From Lactobacillus sp. CBA3605 (GTDB taxonomy: Bacteria > Bacillota > Bacilli > Lactobacillales > Lactobacillaceae), in NCBI RefSeq assembly GCF_002970915.1, contig NZ_CP027190.1, forward strand, positions 310,001-374,000: DNA of 64,000 nt, written 5' to 3'. Numbering within the stretch: the stretch's first letter is position 1; each line of letters opens with the position of its first letter. This document shows positions 25,985 through 33,769 of this stretch, piece by piece. The translations under genes were made by a program, and so were the position numbers. The notes under the pieces were generated by a model. That model was not told where the DNA came from. It saw nothing but the letters and a program-made list of their open reading frames with translations, and ran no database searches.

Positions 25985-26048
25985 ATTGCTGACGGACCTC
26001 GAACCCATATCCTACTAGGCTTACCAATTAGTCCAGAGCCACAGCAAC
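25985..26048 (-). ncRNA. tRNA-like element lacking an anticodon arm
   Basis: 64-nt minus-strand sequence. Acceptor-like ends GTTGCTG (26048-26042) and CAGCAAT (25991-25985) pair over all 7 positions with one G-U. A D-arm-like AATTGGTAAGCC and a T-arm-like segment with loop TTCGAGG and a 5-bp stem (two G-U pairs) are present. Only 9 nt stand between them, too few for an anticodon stem-loop, and no CCA is encoded. It lies in the non-coding stretch 25844-26164 between the late regulator and the accessory pair. It is not a working tRNA; it may be a pseudogene or a tRNA mimic. Confidence 0.45.
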
Positions 26049-26164
26049 ACCGTACATCTGTAATAATACTTTGGAGGAGTATTAATGCAATTGCGTATCA
26101 ATTAAGACACTTGGCATACTACCAATTTATCACTATTACAAGTAGAACTAGCCTCAAAATAGTC

Positions 26165-26593
26165 TCAACTTATATCATATAGTCCAAAACCCTCAGCACA
26201 TTCCGTAATAAACTGTGTCTTTAATCTGAATGCGGTTGCACGGCTACAATGCAACAAATGATTAACGATCAATCCGTCAATCGTATACCGTTGCCGTTTG
26301 CGAAAATATAACTCGCTAACAATAACTTCTGTATCCTCACCCACACCATCTAAACAGTCATCAATCACTTCACGTTGCCGTCTAAGCGCATTGAGGCGTC
26401 GGTCCTCGTCAATAGTGATTAATGTACTCAAAGTCTGATTGCTGTACTTGTACTGCGCTCGACCACCGCCTACATTCTCATCGCTAATCCCAGTTGGATA
26501 GCGCAACTCTTGCTCACGCTCTTCGATATATTTATTAATTTTGGGATAGTCTCGCAAGATATCTTCTACTTTTCGAATAGTTGATCGCTTCAA
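26165..26593 (-). CDS. RinA-like late gene transcriptional activator
   Basis: 142 aa. The pattern STIRKVEDILRDYPKINKYI, then GISDENVGGGRAQ, then an internal helical region, and the C-terminal ATAFRLKTQFITECAEGFG helix-turn-helix matches the RinA/DUF722 group of phage activators. These switch on packaging and structural genes from a promoter just downstream, which here would be in 25844-26164 or before terS. The start overlaps the upstream stop by 4 bp. The last gene of the early operon is the usual place for it. Confidence 0.85.
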   Translation of the reverse strand: MKRSTIRKVEDILRDYPKINKYIEEREQELRYPTGISDENVGGGRAQYKYSNQTLSTLITIDEDRRLNALRRQREVIDDCLDGVGEDTEVIVSELYFRKRQRYTIDGLIVNHLLHCSRATAFRLKTQFITECAEGFGLYDIS

Positions 26594-27024
26594 TTTAATT
26601 CACCTCTGTCTGTCCCCACTTGGTATCCGTCTAGCCATGCACGTGCAAATTGATTCGAGTGGTAGGCAATCCAATACCCGGACTTCTCATACTCGGCCGC
26701 TACAATAGCTCCTACCAGCGGGTGCTTGCCTTCCTTTTCCCCTTTAATAAATTCAGCCACGTACTTAGGAATCATAGGTAGCTCGGCATATCTCTGCTTG
26801 AAGACATCATCAGTGATTGGCCAACATTTACCGTTGTCGTCGGTAGCAATCCAGTCACCAGCATATACGCCTACCCAACCGTTATTTGTTCTAATTTCCC
26901 AGTGTTCAGGCCCTGTATAGCCGTATTGAGCATAACGACATATGCCATATTTATCTATCATTCTCTTGCTACCGTCAAATTGCTCGGCTTTGATGGCTGA
27001 TGTTTTATAATACTTTTTAAACAT
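26590..27024 (-). CDS. Phage protein with DUF1642-like C-terminus
   Basis: 144 aa from ATG 27024 (MFKKYYKTSAIKAEQFDGS), behind AAGGTGG. The N-terminal part up to about residue 80 (AGDWIATDDNGKCWPITDD) is a small domain common in Firmicutes phages. The C-terminal part (IPKYVAEFIKGEK, then FARAWLDGYQV) matches the end of DUF1642 proteins. The biochemical role is unknown. It lies in the early operon directly before the late activator. Confidence 0.7.
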   Translation of the reverse strand: MFKKYYKTSAIKAEQFDGSKRMIDKYGICRYAQYGYTGPEHWEIRTNNGWVGVYAGDWIATDDNGKCWPITDDVFKQRYAELPMIPKYVAEFIKGEKEGKHPLVGAIVAAEYEKSGYWIAYHSNQFARAWLDGYQVGTDRGELN

Positions 27025-27172
27025 TTTGTTTCGCCACCTTATATGGCGCATAGTCATGCTTAATCCGTGCCCGTTCTCGTGATTCTGCGCTATGTTCGCG
27101 TGCGTGTTGTCGCATCCGCCGAGCTTTTTTTCTGAGTGCTGACTTCTTTGTGTGTTTCCGTTGCTTCGTCAT
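27017..27172 (-). CDS. Short basic phage protein (51 aa)
   Basis: 51 codons, ATG 27172 (MTKQRKHTKKSALRKKA) to TAA at 27017. It overlaps the upstream gene's end by 83 bp and the downstream start by 8 bp. More than a third of residues are Lys or Arg, which suggests nucleic-acid binding. No family recognised. Confidence 0.5.
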   Translation of the reverse strand: MTKQRKHTKKSALRKKARRMRQHAREHSAESRERARIKHDYAPYKVAKQNV

Positions 27173-27473
27173 CTAACCCGTCCTCCATAACTAGATAATT
27201 TCTATCTACGACCTTAGCCATTCTTCTACGTAACCAAGAATTAGAATGGCCTAAAAGTTGAGCAGTAACGGCCTCACTTATCTCACCGTTAAATCTCCGC
27301 TTCATAATCTCAACCTCATAACGTGTTAGCTCAATTTGATTGTCCTCTGGGCCCGCATGAGCCAACTTCTGAATTTTAGCCAGCACATCCGATGGCGCTT
27401 CGGTAACCGAATCATACTTACCTTCAGCATCTTGAATCTTAGCCAGCAATAGTTTGTGATCAATTCGTGCCAT
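27090..27473 (-). CDS. Phage protein, unknown (127 aa)
   Basis: 127 aa from ATG 27473 (MARIDHKLLLAKIQDAEG), behind GTGGAGG. A longer frame begins at 27515. The middle segment EAVTAQLLGHSNSWLRRRM looks like a helix-turn-helix, so DNA binding is possible. The C-terminus is low complexity (Ser/Thr/Lys) where it overlaps the 51-aa ORF. It belongs to the early operon between the zinc-ribbon peptide and the DUF1642-like gene. Confidence 0.6.
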   Translation of the reverse strand: MARIDHKLLLAKIQDAEGKYDSVTEAPSDVLAKIQKLAHAGPEDNQIELTRYEVEIMKRRFNGEISEAVTAQLLGHSNSWLRRRMAKVVDRNYLVMEDGLDDEATETHKEVSTQKKSSADATTRTRT

Positions 27474-27489
27474 TGCTAATTGCCTCCAC

Positions 27490-27600
27490 TTATAAATTAT
27501 GAGCTGTATTTGCACAATTTGAGCAAGGTTGAATGATTACTACCCCCGGCATAATCTCGATATGCGCAATCTTTGTGTCATGACATAATTCGCACGTCAT
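27490..27600 (-). CDS. Zinc-ribbon-like micropeptide (36 aa)
   Basis: 36 codons starting MTCELCHDTKIAHIEI, whose ATG overlaps the TGA of the DnaC-like gene (ATGA). Two Cys-x2-Cys pairs (CELC, CSNC) about 20 residues apart can bind zinc. Small proteins of this kind follow the helicase loader in many lactic acid bacteria phages. Role unknown. Confidence 0.6.
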   Translation of the reverse strand: MTCELCHDTKIAHIEIMPGVVIIQPCSNCANTAHNL

Positions 27601-28382
27601 ACACTTCGTACCCCTTTCATCTCATCAAACAGCAATTGGTGTTCTTTAACTTTGCTCAATAGCCGATCAACAATCTTTGTATCATACATATTTTCTAGTT
27701 GACCACGTGTATTGTTTGTCGTCACGATAGTCGAATGTTTTACTTCGTTACGTTCAAAGTCGCAACGCGCATTGGCAACTTGGTACATCATCGCCTGCAA
27801 GTCACGATGAACCGGTCGATAATAGCCATTTTCAGTCGCCTTACCACCCTCGGTACCAAAGTCGTCAAGAATCAACACATCAACTGACTTCATCGCTTGG
27901 GTAATCTCGATTAACTTCACTCGTACATCTGGTGCCTCATACTTGTCATTAACAAGACGCAGCAGTTCAGCTGTTGAAACAAACATGACAGTTTGACCAG
28001 ATTGTCGTAGTTGGTCGGCGATTGCTAATGCAAGTGACGTCTTGCCAACGCCATAAACACCAGATAGTAACACATTGAATTTGGCCGATTTCAATTGTTT
28101 GGTTAATACAAATGCTTGATTACCTAGTTTTCTGGCTACTTCGATATTTGACTGCTTTTGCACGTCCCAATCTTTGAATTTAAACTGTAGGTGCACGTTC
28201 CCTGACCATACAGACATGGCACGGTAATAACGTTGATAATTAGATTTGACCACTTGCTTGGCTTGTCTTAATGTTGCCTCGTCTAACTGTTCCTTGGTCG
28301 GTAATTTACTCATATCGATACCTTTAGCCACTGCAATTGCTTGGACTTTATCTAGATCGAATAATTCTTTAGCTCGTTTCAC
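27597..28382 (-). CDS. DnaC-like helicase loader ATPase
   Basis: AAA+ ATPase with Walker A GVYGVGKTSLALAIAD, Walker B DVLILDDFGTEGG and sensor motif STIVTTNNTR. It would load the host replicative helicase at the phage origin. The start is uncertain: I chose GTG 28382, which follows GAGAGG and overlaps the DnaD-like stop by 14 bp (261 aa). A TTG at 28445 without a clear ribosome site would add 21 residues. It pairs with the upstream DnaD-like initiator. Confidence 0.88.
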   Translation of the reverse strand: MKRAKELFDLDKVQAIAVAKGIDMSKLPTKEQLDEATLRQAKQVVKSNYQRYYRAMSVWSGNVHLQFKFKDWDVQKQSNIEVARKLGNQAFVLTKQLKSAKFNVLLSGVYGVGKTSLALAIADQLRQSGQTVMFVSTAELLRLVNDKYEAPDVRVKLIEITQAMKSVDVLILDDFGTEGGKATENGYYRPVHRDLQAMMYQVANARCDFERNEVKHSTIVTTNNTRGQLENMYDTKIVDRLLSKVKEHQLLFDEMKGVRSV

Positions 28383-29199
28383 CAAACCAGTCCTCTCGTG
28401 ATTTTGGCTCACCATTTTGGGGGTTGTTATTGAGATAACCTTCAAATTTAGAAGCCCTAAACAAGGTTTCTGGTCGTAAATACTGAGTCATATCTTGATT
28501 ATTAATGGTCTTATTGAGCCAAGCGCTGCATTGATTATCAATTACCTGTTTCATGTCATCGACAGCAAAATTGCCATCCTTATGCCTAGCCATGATAATT
28601 TTTTTATTGGACGCTGTATGTCTAAAATGCTTACCAGCTTTGTCATTGAGATAGTTAATTACTGACTTCCAGTCAAATGGTTCGGCTTTAGCCGGACTAC
28701 GTACTTCTCTTTTATCTTTATCTAGCTCTAATTCTGAATCTAAATCTAGTTCTAGTTCTAACTCTTTCTCTGTGTTACACATCGTTACATCGTTGTTACT
28801 TTGTAACGCTAATTGTTTGGCACGCTTACGATAAGCCCTGACACGCTTGGCTGAACCGGTCTCTTTACCAATTAATCCTGCAACAACATCATCGGCAAAT
28901 TTAAAGGCCATGTCGTCCTGCTCAGCAGAAAATTCAACTAGTCGCTTGCTACGCAGAAATGTTAGTAGAAACTCCACATCAACAGGTTCTTCATCCAAAG
29001 TTAACGCGATTTCCTCACTAAACGATTTTCCAATACCCGTGAAATAGATATAGCCACCATCATCTAATGACAACAGAATCATCTTCAAATAAATAACTGT
29101 ATAGGTCGCACCACCTGACATCTTTCTTAACAACTTGACTACAGGTGTTTTAAAAAAATCCATTTGGAGTTTAATCCAATAATAAGTTTTCTCAGCCAT
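28369..29199 (-). CDS. DnaD-like phage replisome organizer
   Basis: 276 aa from ATG 29199 (MAEKTYYWIKLQMDFF), behind GAGGAGG. The N-terminal 120 residues match the replisome organizer winged-helix family (FFKTPVVKLLRKMSGGATY). An acidic Glu/Leu/Asp linker follows, and the C-terminal 80 residues (WKSVINYLNDKAGKHFRH, then QDMTQYLRPETLF) are a DnaD/DUF1376-type domain. It binds the phage origin, which in this group often lies within the gene itself, and recruits the DnaC-like loader encoded next. Confidence 0.88.
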   Translation of the reverse strand: MAEKTYYWIKLQMDFFKTPVVKLLRKMSGGATYTVIYLKMILLSLDDGGYIYFTGIGKSFSEEIALTLDEEPVDVEFLLTFLRSKRLVEFSAEQDDMAFKFADDVVAGLIGKETGSAKRVRAYRKRAKQLALQSNNDVTMCNTEKELELELDLDSELELDKDKREVRSPAKAEPFDWKSVINYLNDKAGKHFRHTASNKKIIMARHKDGNFAVDDMKQVIDNQCSAWLNKTINNQDMTQYLRPETLFRASKFEGYLNNNPQNGEPKSREDWFGETS

Positions 29200-29240
29200 T
29201 AGGCTCCTCCTCACTACGGGCCTTCCACCCATCCGGTGTG

Positions 29241-29933
29241 TTAGTCACTGCTATATTTGCCTTTCAAGCCAATTCGTTTTAAGGTTTCTCTGTCCAATTT
29301 TATGCCGTCCACTGGAACATGATACTTGGCACTGAATGCCATTGTCCCAATCTGTTCAATCTCACTATGATGCTTGCGACACAATGCCATTACGTGACGC
29401 TTGGTATGGTCAATATGCGTCCGATTCACACCTGAGCCAACAACATCAACATGATGGATATCAGCACGATTACCGCAGATCATGCAAACCCGATGTCGAC
29501 AACATTCAAACAAGTAATAGTCTTGATCACGAGGCAATAACTCATAACCCTTTTTAAACGGCACACGCCATTCAAACATGAAGTCGATAACTAGGTCGAG
29601 TAGCTCATTAACATCACTTACACTCGATTTTGTGGCGTCTGATAGGCTAATTTGCTTACCATCGGTATAAATCTGATACTGCAGGTAAAACATCGCTTTA
29701 AGAAAATCTGGTGGCACGATAAATTCATCAACGATGTCATTTAGTAAAGCAAAGAACAGTCGCCGTTGTTGGGGTCTGGCTTTGCGTGTATCGGCTATTT
29801 CCCAATCCATATAGAATTGGTCTCGTATGCCACTAACCGTCTCAGCATGTTCTAAATTAGGGCGCTTATCCAATTCTACGAGCAAGTAATATCTGCCGTT
29901 GTGTTCAAAATACTTCGACCGAGACCGTTGCAC
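29241..29933 (-). CDS. Putative HNH nuclease of the recombination module
   Basis: 230 aa. The C-terminal 90 residues carry a zinc-bound HNH-like core: CMICGNRADIHHVDVVGSG, then DHTKRHVMALCRKHHSEIE. The N-terminal half is helical and resembles the putative HNHc nuclease family often found near SSB and ERF genes. It may resolve recombination intermediates. It lies 12 bp after the SSB gene and ends before the replisome organizer. Confidence 0.8.
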   Translation of the reverse strand: MQRSRSKYFEHNGRYYLLVELDKRPNLEHAETVSGIRDQFYMDWEIADTRKARPQQRRLFFALLNDIVDEFIVPPDFLKAMFYLQYQIYTDGKQISLSDATKSSVSDVNELLDLVIDFMFEWRVPFKKGYELLPRDQDYYLFECCRHRVCMICGNRADIHHVDVVGSGVNRTHIDHTKRHVMALCRKHHSEIEQIGTMAFSAKYHVPVDGIKLDRETLKRIGLKGKYSSD

Positions 29934-29945
29934 CTAATTCACCTC

Positions 29946-30299
29946 TCAAAAGGGTAATTCTTGATCTGTTACTTCAATCGAATTGCCTTGATGTGACTCC
30001 TGTTTGCTATCTACAAAATCGAACCCATCAACGACTACATCTTGTGTATAGTGAGTTTGACCATCTTTTTCATATTTGCCACTGGCTAGCCGCCCATTAA
30101 TCACAATTCGACTACCTTTGTGGAAATAATTAGCAAGTGTTTCCGCCCGCTTATCCCACACTTGGCAGCGAATAAAATCGGTCTGATCTTTGCTATAACC
30201 ACGAACTGCAATCGAAAGTCTAAGTACAGCTTTATTAGATTTTGTGTATTGCAATTCCAAATCATTAGCAATTCGACCGTATAAATTAACTGCATTCAT
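29946..30299 (-). CDS. ssb: Single-stranded DNA-binding protein
   Basis: 117 aa: an OB fold with NLYGRIANDLELQYTKSNK, then VRGYSKDQTDFIRCQVWDKR and a SKQESHQG tail ending DQELPF. The acidic tip (ELPF) is the motif that binds partner proteins such as SSB-interacting recombinases. Shorter than chromosomal SSB (about 160-200 aa), as phage versions are. It starts directly at the end of the ERF gene and would serve phage replication and ERF recombination. Confidence 0.9.
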   Translation of the reverse strand: MNAVNLYGRIANDLELQYTKSNKAVLRLSIAVRGYSKDQTDFIRCQVWDKRAETLANYFHKGSRIVINGRLASGKYEKDGQTHYTQDVVVDGFDFVDSKQESHQGNSIEVTDQELPF

Positions 30300-31052
30300 T
30301 TAATTCTCACCCTCCAAACTATGTCGCAATTCTTTTGCGGCATTGAAAAATATTACTGCATTCTTGGTATCGTTCAATTCCGTATCCATGTAGCCAGTCT
30401 GGCCCATCAGTTCACGATAAATAGCTGCCTGGTCTTGACCATTGATTTTACTAATTAGCTCAATTTGGTGCATAGCCTGATGTAACGGGCCACTATTAGC
30501 GTCAATATTTTCACGTGGCTTCACATTATTACGCTGACGCTGATTCTGACTACGTTGAGCGTTTGATTTATGCTGCCGATTACCACTCTGTATGCTGTCT
30601 GCTTTAGTTGCACTTCCGTCATCATCTGCCTCTGAACTAACCCCAAATGACGTTCCAAGTGAATATCTTTTCGCATACGTAATGGCACTACCAGCATTCT
30701 GTGGTTGCCCACTAGTTGCAAACTTCATCCAAGGTGATCGGTACATCAGTCCATCCTTATGCGTGATAACTGTTCGCACTCTGATGGCATTAACATCAGC
30801 CTCAGCCTCTTGATACCAGGCCAACCCGGTCTCTTTTAGGCCGTTATCAATTGATTTAATCAGATCATCTAGTAATACATAATCGTACGACTTACTTCCA
30901 CCTTTAACGGCATAACCAACATGTCCATTTTTGGCTGGTGCTTTAACCTGTTCCCTGAACTTAGTTAACCCATCGTTGAACGCAGCTTGTAATTCAATTT
31001 GTTTTTCAGGTGGTAATACCGACGGTGCCATTTTATTCGTTACATCAGCCAC
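30300..31052 (-). CDS. erf: ERF-family single-strand annealing recombinase
   Basis: 250 aa. The ERF domain occupies residues about 15-150 (PPEKQIELQAAFNDGLTKF, YDYVLLDDLIKSIDNGLKE, then SAITYAKRYSLGTSFGVSS, the family's most conserved segment). A Gln/Asn/Arg-rich linker follows and a helical end. It anneals complementary strands during phage DNA circularisation and repair. SSB follows immediately, and DUF1351 precedes it. Confidence 0.92.
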   Translation of the reverse strand: MADVTNKMAPSVLPPEKQIELQAAFNDGLTKFREQVKAPAKNGHVGYAVKGGSKSYDYVLLDDLIKSIDNGLKETGLAWYQEAEADVNAIRVRTVITHKDGLMYRSPWMKFATSGQPQNAGSAITYAKRYSLGTSFGVSSEADDDGSATKADSIQSGNRQHKSNAQRSQNQRQRNNVKPRENIDANSGPLHQAMHQIELISKINGQDQAAIYRELMGQTGYMDTELNDTKNAVIFFNAAKELRHSLEGEN

Positions 31053-31054
31053 AT

Positions 31055-31918
31055 TTATCCCTCCACTGTTTCAAATTTAATATCATGCTGTTTCATATAG
31101 GTGGATAAGTCCCACATCTTATCTCTAGTAGCCGTAATTTTTAAAATACGTGTTAATGACACCACTTCGCCCGTATTGGTATCTACAATTTTCCCGCTCT
31201 TTGTTTGAACCTGATGTTCCGCATCCACCTGTGCTTGCAAGTCTTGTTGACGCTGCCGTTCCTTGGTAGATTTAACTTGTTTGTCAATTGCAACTAGCAA
31301 GTGCTGAACATCCTGACCCTGATCTAGCTGATCAACCCATGGTAACGGATCAACATGCTGGACAGTCGCATAGCGATTAATCATTTGAGTATCAGTTTCT
31401 AATTTATCCTTAGCATTTTTTATTGTAGTCATGCTAGCAGCAATTTCAGTAATGACTTGCTTATGGCTGATTGACTTATTCAACCAGCGCGGATCGATTT
31501 CAATTTCGTTGACTTCAATCCCATAGTTCGGCGCCATTTCATCAAGTAGCACCAGCAGCTCATCTTCACGTTGCTGACGACGCTGAACTTCAAGTTCACT
31601 TAGTCCCATATCAATCGGCGCAATGACCGTATCAATCTGGTTTTCAAGCGTTTTGACTACTACTTCAAATTCTTTTAGTGGTTGATTATAGCCACGCTTA
31701 ATTTCCTTACGACGTTCATCAAGTGCTCGCTTCAAAGAATTCAGTTTCGCTCGTACTTGCTTAGTATCTTTAACATTGCCCTCAGTAATTACCAGGTCAG
31801 AATATCGAGCTACATACTGAGCAATAGCAGCTTGCAAACCATCCAAATTATTGATAATGATTGGTACCGGCTTATAGTCAACCGTGTAGTCTGGTAAGTT
31901 AATTAATGAATTGTCCAT
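31055..31918 (-). CDS. DUF1351 protein
   Basis: 287 aa, mostly helical with long coiled-coil stretches (VRAKLNSLKRALDERRKEIK). It matches DUF1351, found next to ERF or RecT genes in Gram-positive phages. Presumed to help recombination or end processing, but no activity is established. It ends 2 bp before the ERF gene start. Confidence 0.85.
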   Translation of the reverse strand: MDNSLINLPDYTVDYKPVPIIINNLDGLQAAIAQYVARYSDLVITEGNVKDTKQVRAKLNSLKRALDERRKEIKRGYNQPLKEFEVVVKTLENQIDTVIAPIDMGLSELEVQRRQQREDELLVLLDEMAPNYGIEVNEIEIDPRWLNKSISHKQVITEIAASMTTIKNAKDKLETDTQMINRYATVQHVDPLPWVDQLDQGQDVQHLLVAIDKQVKSTKERQRQQDLQAQVDAEHQVQTKSGKIVDTNTGEVVSLTRILKITATRDKMWDLSTYMKQHDIKFETVEG

Positions 31919-32065
31919 TTAAACAAGCCCCCGTAGTTTGTTTAGTTGTTCGTTGTCAAAGTCTAATTGACGGTACAACTTACGCAGTGATACCGTGTCA
32001 CCAATCCAGATACTTCCAATCAACGTTTTTATGATGTCGATGTGCAAGTTATAAAAATCTTCCAT
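31919..32065 (-). CDS. Small phage protein (48 aa), unknown
   Basis: 48 codons starting MEDFYNLHIDIIKTLIGS, ending adjacent to the DUF1351 start. The ATG overlaps the upstream stop (TAATG). Mixed charged and hydrophobic, with no membrane span. No family recognised; support is the coupled overlaps on both sides. Confidence 0.55.
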   Translation of the reverse strand: MEDFYNLHIDIIKTLIGSIWIGDTVSLRKLYRQLDFDNEQLNKLRGLV

Positions 32066-32232
32066 TACAACCATCCCCTAACACGTTGCCAAAACGTCTT
32101 TTTAGGCGTATTATTAACTCGAAAAATGATATGCTGTGTTTCTAATTTGGTACCCACGACTGGTTGCACCCGGTGGTGGGTATTTTGTTGTTCCGGCCAA
32201 ATTTCAAACAGCATTCTGCTTACTTTTTTCAT
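32065..32232 (-). CDS. Small phage protein (55 aa), unknown
   Basis: 55 codons, ATG 32232 (MKKVSRMLFEIWPEQQN) to TAA at 32065, behind AGGATTAG. Ends KTFWQRVRGWL, an amphipathic basic-aromatic tail. It is coupled to the next ORF by TAATG. No function known. Confidence 0.55.
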   Translation of the reverse strand: MKKVSRMLFEIWPEQQNTHHRVQPVVGTKLETQHIIFRVNNTPKKTFWQRVRGWL

Positions 32233-32241
32233 CTAATCCTC

Positions 32242-32442
32242 CTAACCGACTACTTTCAATGCTGATACAAACATTTCAAACTGTCGTCCATGGCGACCTT
32301 TGATGACTGCAACTTTCCGCGAAGTCTTACCATACGAATCTGGCTTAACTTCAATCACTCGACCAGTCCCACCTTCAATAATGACTTGACCTAAAGTGAT
32401 AACATCTGGATAACTGACACGGTCATTGACTTTAATAACCAT
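32242..32442 (-). CDS. Small phage protein (66 aa), unknown, KOW-like
   Basis: 66 aa from ATG 32442 (MVIKVNDRVSYPDVITLG), with GGGTGA 6 nt upstream. The beta-rich pattern VNDRVSYP then GTGRVIEVKPD and VAVIKGRHGRQFEM looks like an SH3/KOW-type fold. Function unknown. The start overlaps the end of the 90-aa ORF by 11 bp. Confidence 0.55.
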   Translation of the reverse strand: MVIKVNDRVSYPDVITLGQVIIEGGTGRVIEVKPDSYGKTSRKVAVIKGRHGRQFEMFVSALKVVG

Positions 32443-32704
32443 GATATTCACCCAATTCTGGTAACAGAAAATGCCATTGGCCATCATCCGCTAAATCTGC
32501 GGCCCGGTAATTGATACCACTTTTGTTCAATGCCTCTAAAAATGAATGACGATATGTCTTATTCGCTGGCTTAGTGAATTCTGACTTATAAGCCATAAAT
32601 TTAATTGTAGTTAACAAATCGGCTTCATCAGCCATAATTTTGTCCCACACAGCCTTATGCTTGCGATAGCTTAAAGCCGCTTCAACTTCATCTTCGTTGT
32701 ACAT
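32432..32704 (-). CDS. Small phage protein (90 aa), unknown
   Basis: 90 aa starting MYNEDEVEAALSYRKHKA, behind AAGGAGG. Helical and charged, ending LLPELGEYHGY. No recognised domain. Part of the run of short early genes between the 34-aa membrane peptide and DUF1351. Confidence 0.55.
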   Translation of the reverse strand: MYNEDEVEAALSYRKHKAVWDKIMADEADLLTTIKFMAYKSEFTKPANKTYRHSFLEALNKSGINYRAADLADDGQWHFLLPELGEYHGY

Positions 32705-32718
32705 ACTGAAACTCCTCC

Positions 32719-32823
32719 TTAAATTCCAAATAAATTAATTACTTCCTTAATCATTTGTCGGCAGCCAACTTGAAATGACCGGAATAACAAACTTAGTACA
32801 ACAATTCCAAAAAACATTTCCAT
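32719..32823 (-). CDS. Small membrane peptide (34 aa)
   Basis: 34 aa from ATG 32823 (MEMFFGIVVLSLLFRSF) behind AAGTGGAGG, with one hydrophobic span followed by a polar C-terminus. A longer frame to 32931 has no ribosome site and overlaps the upstream gene. Function unknown. Confidence 0.45.
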   Translation of the reverse strand: MEMFFGIVVLSLLFRSFQVGCRQMIKEVINLFGI

Positions 32824-32873
32824 TTTGCACCTCCACTTAAATATTTTTGAATCATCATCTACCCGCCTAGGTT

Positions 32874-33134
32874 TTAAATGTGCAACTGTTGATGATCCAT
32901 TAACCATTTTTCGACTGCCGGTGCATACCATTTACCGTCTTTCTCCGGTTTTGGGAATCCATTAGCATCCCGATAATACTTATCAAACGAATCAACTTTA
33001 ATTCCAAATTCAGCATCAAACGCTTTACGACCAATCATCTTATGGTCAACAGCCTGTTCTCTACGCCCATCTGCAACACCTTGCTCATAAGCCCGTTGAA
33101 ACAATCCCGCTAAGCTTGCTGCCAAACTATCCAT
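32874..33134 (-). CDS. Phage protein with AlpA/excisionase-like C-terminus
   Basis: 86 aa from ATG 33134 (MDSLAASLAGLFQRAYE); AAAGGA stands at proper distance from this start, while the ATG three codons earlier is too close to it. The C-terminal half (FDKYYRDANGFPKPEKDGKW, then VEKWLMDHQ) follows the winged-helix pattern of AlpA-like or DUF771 proteins that read a target at a site-specific step. It may be an early regulator or excisionase-type factor. Weakly supported. Confidence 0.55.
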   Translation of the reverse strand: MDSLAASLAGLFQRAYEQGVADGRREQAVDHKMIGRKAFDAEFGIKVDSFDKYYRDANGFPKPEKDGKWYAPAVEKWLMDHQQLHI

Positions 33135-33191
33135 TTTTATCATTCCTTTCGGTGTATAATTTTATTAATCTATTAAATCGAGGTAAAAATT

Positions 33192-33572
33192 GTGGAACTT
33201 AATTACGATTTCGTTCGTGAGATTTTACTCACCTGTGCTGCTTCTACACATCCTATGGGACCATCTGAAGATGAGATTCGAAAACTTGCTGACGATTATG
33301 AAGTGTCTTTAGATCAGTTGGCATACACCGTGACTTGTCTGTTTCAGGCTGGTCTAGTTGTAAATAAGGTTGCATATACACTTAGCGGCCCATATCTTGT
33401 CTCTCCTGGCAATCTGACTTGGGACGGAAACGAGTATCTCAATAATATTCGGAATACCTCTGTTTGGGAGGAGACCAAGGATAAAGTGAAAAAATCAGGT
33501 TTATCTGTTTCTCTACAAGTTCTGGGGGCTGTCGCTACTGCCGTAGTCAAAAACAAACTAGGATTAAATTAA
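33192..33572 (+). CDS. DUF2513-family protein
   Basis: 126 aa, start GTG 33192 behind CGAGG. The segments VREILLTC, HPMGPSEDEI, YTLSGPYLVSPGNLTWDGNEYL and VWEETKDKVKK fit DUF2513 (first listed parts kept short). Members are common in prophages and of unknown role. It stands on the plus strand within a minus-strand early operon, so it is an independent unit, probably expressed in the lysogen. A TATAAT-like element lies about 35 bp upstream. Confidence 0.75.
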   Translation: MELNYDFVREILLTCAASTHPMGPSEDEIRKLADDYEVSLDQLAYTVTCLFQAGLVVNKVAYTLSGPYLVSPGNLTWDGNEYLNNIRNTSVWEETKDKVKKSGLSVSLQVLGAVATAVVKNKLGLN

Positions 33573-33752
33573 TTTGAAAACATAGTTATCAACTAAGACA
33601 TATAGATTATCTTTAGACGGAACTAAGCTAAAGATATCCTTTTTTAATTGTTCACTTGGAAATAGAATATTGTTTAAATCTGTTGATCCACCAGTTAATA
33701 CTGGAATATTATTTTTCGCTAATTTATAGAAATACACGTAGTCATGCTTCAT
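33564..33752 (-). CDS. Small protein of unknown function (62 aa)
   Basis: 62 aa starting MKHDYVYFYKLAKNNIPV, tail to tail with the DUF2513 gene and overlapping it by 9 bp. Contains FPSEQLKKDIFSLVPSKDN. No family recognised. It lies between the antirepressor and the rest of the early operon. Confidence 0.5.
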   Translation of the reverse strand: MKHDYVYFYKLAKNNIPVLTGGSTDLNNILFPSEQLKKDIFSLVPSKDNLYVLVDNYVFKLI

Positions 33753-33769
33753 TTACATCTACCTCATGT

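Noticed and set aside
25985..26048. Functional tRNA gene
   Set aside because: No room for an anticodon stem-loop, so only a tRNA-like element is reported.
32719..32931. 70-codon form of the small membrane peptide
   Set aside because: The upstream part overlaps another gene without RBS; the internal ATG at 32823 has AAGTGGAGG, so the 34-aa form was kept.
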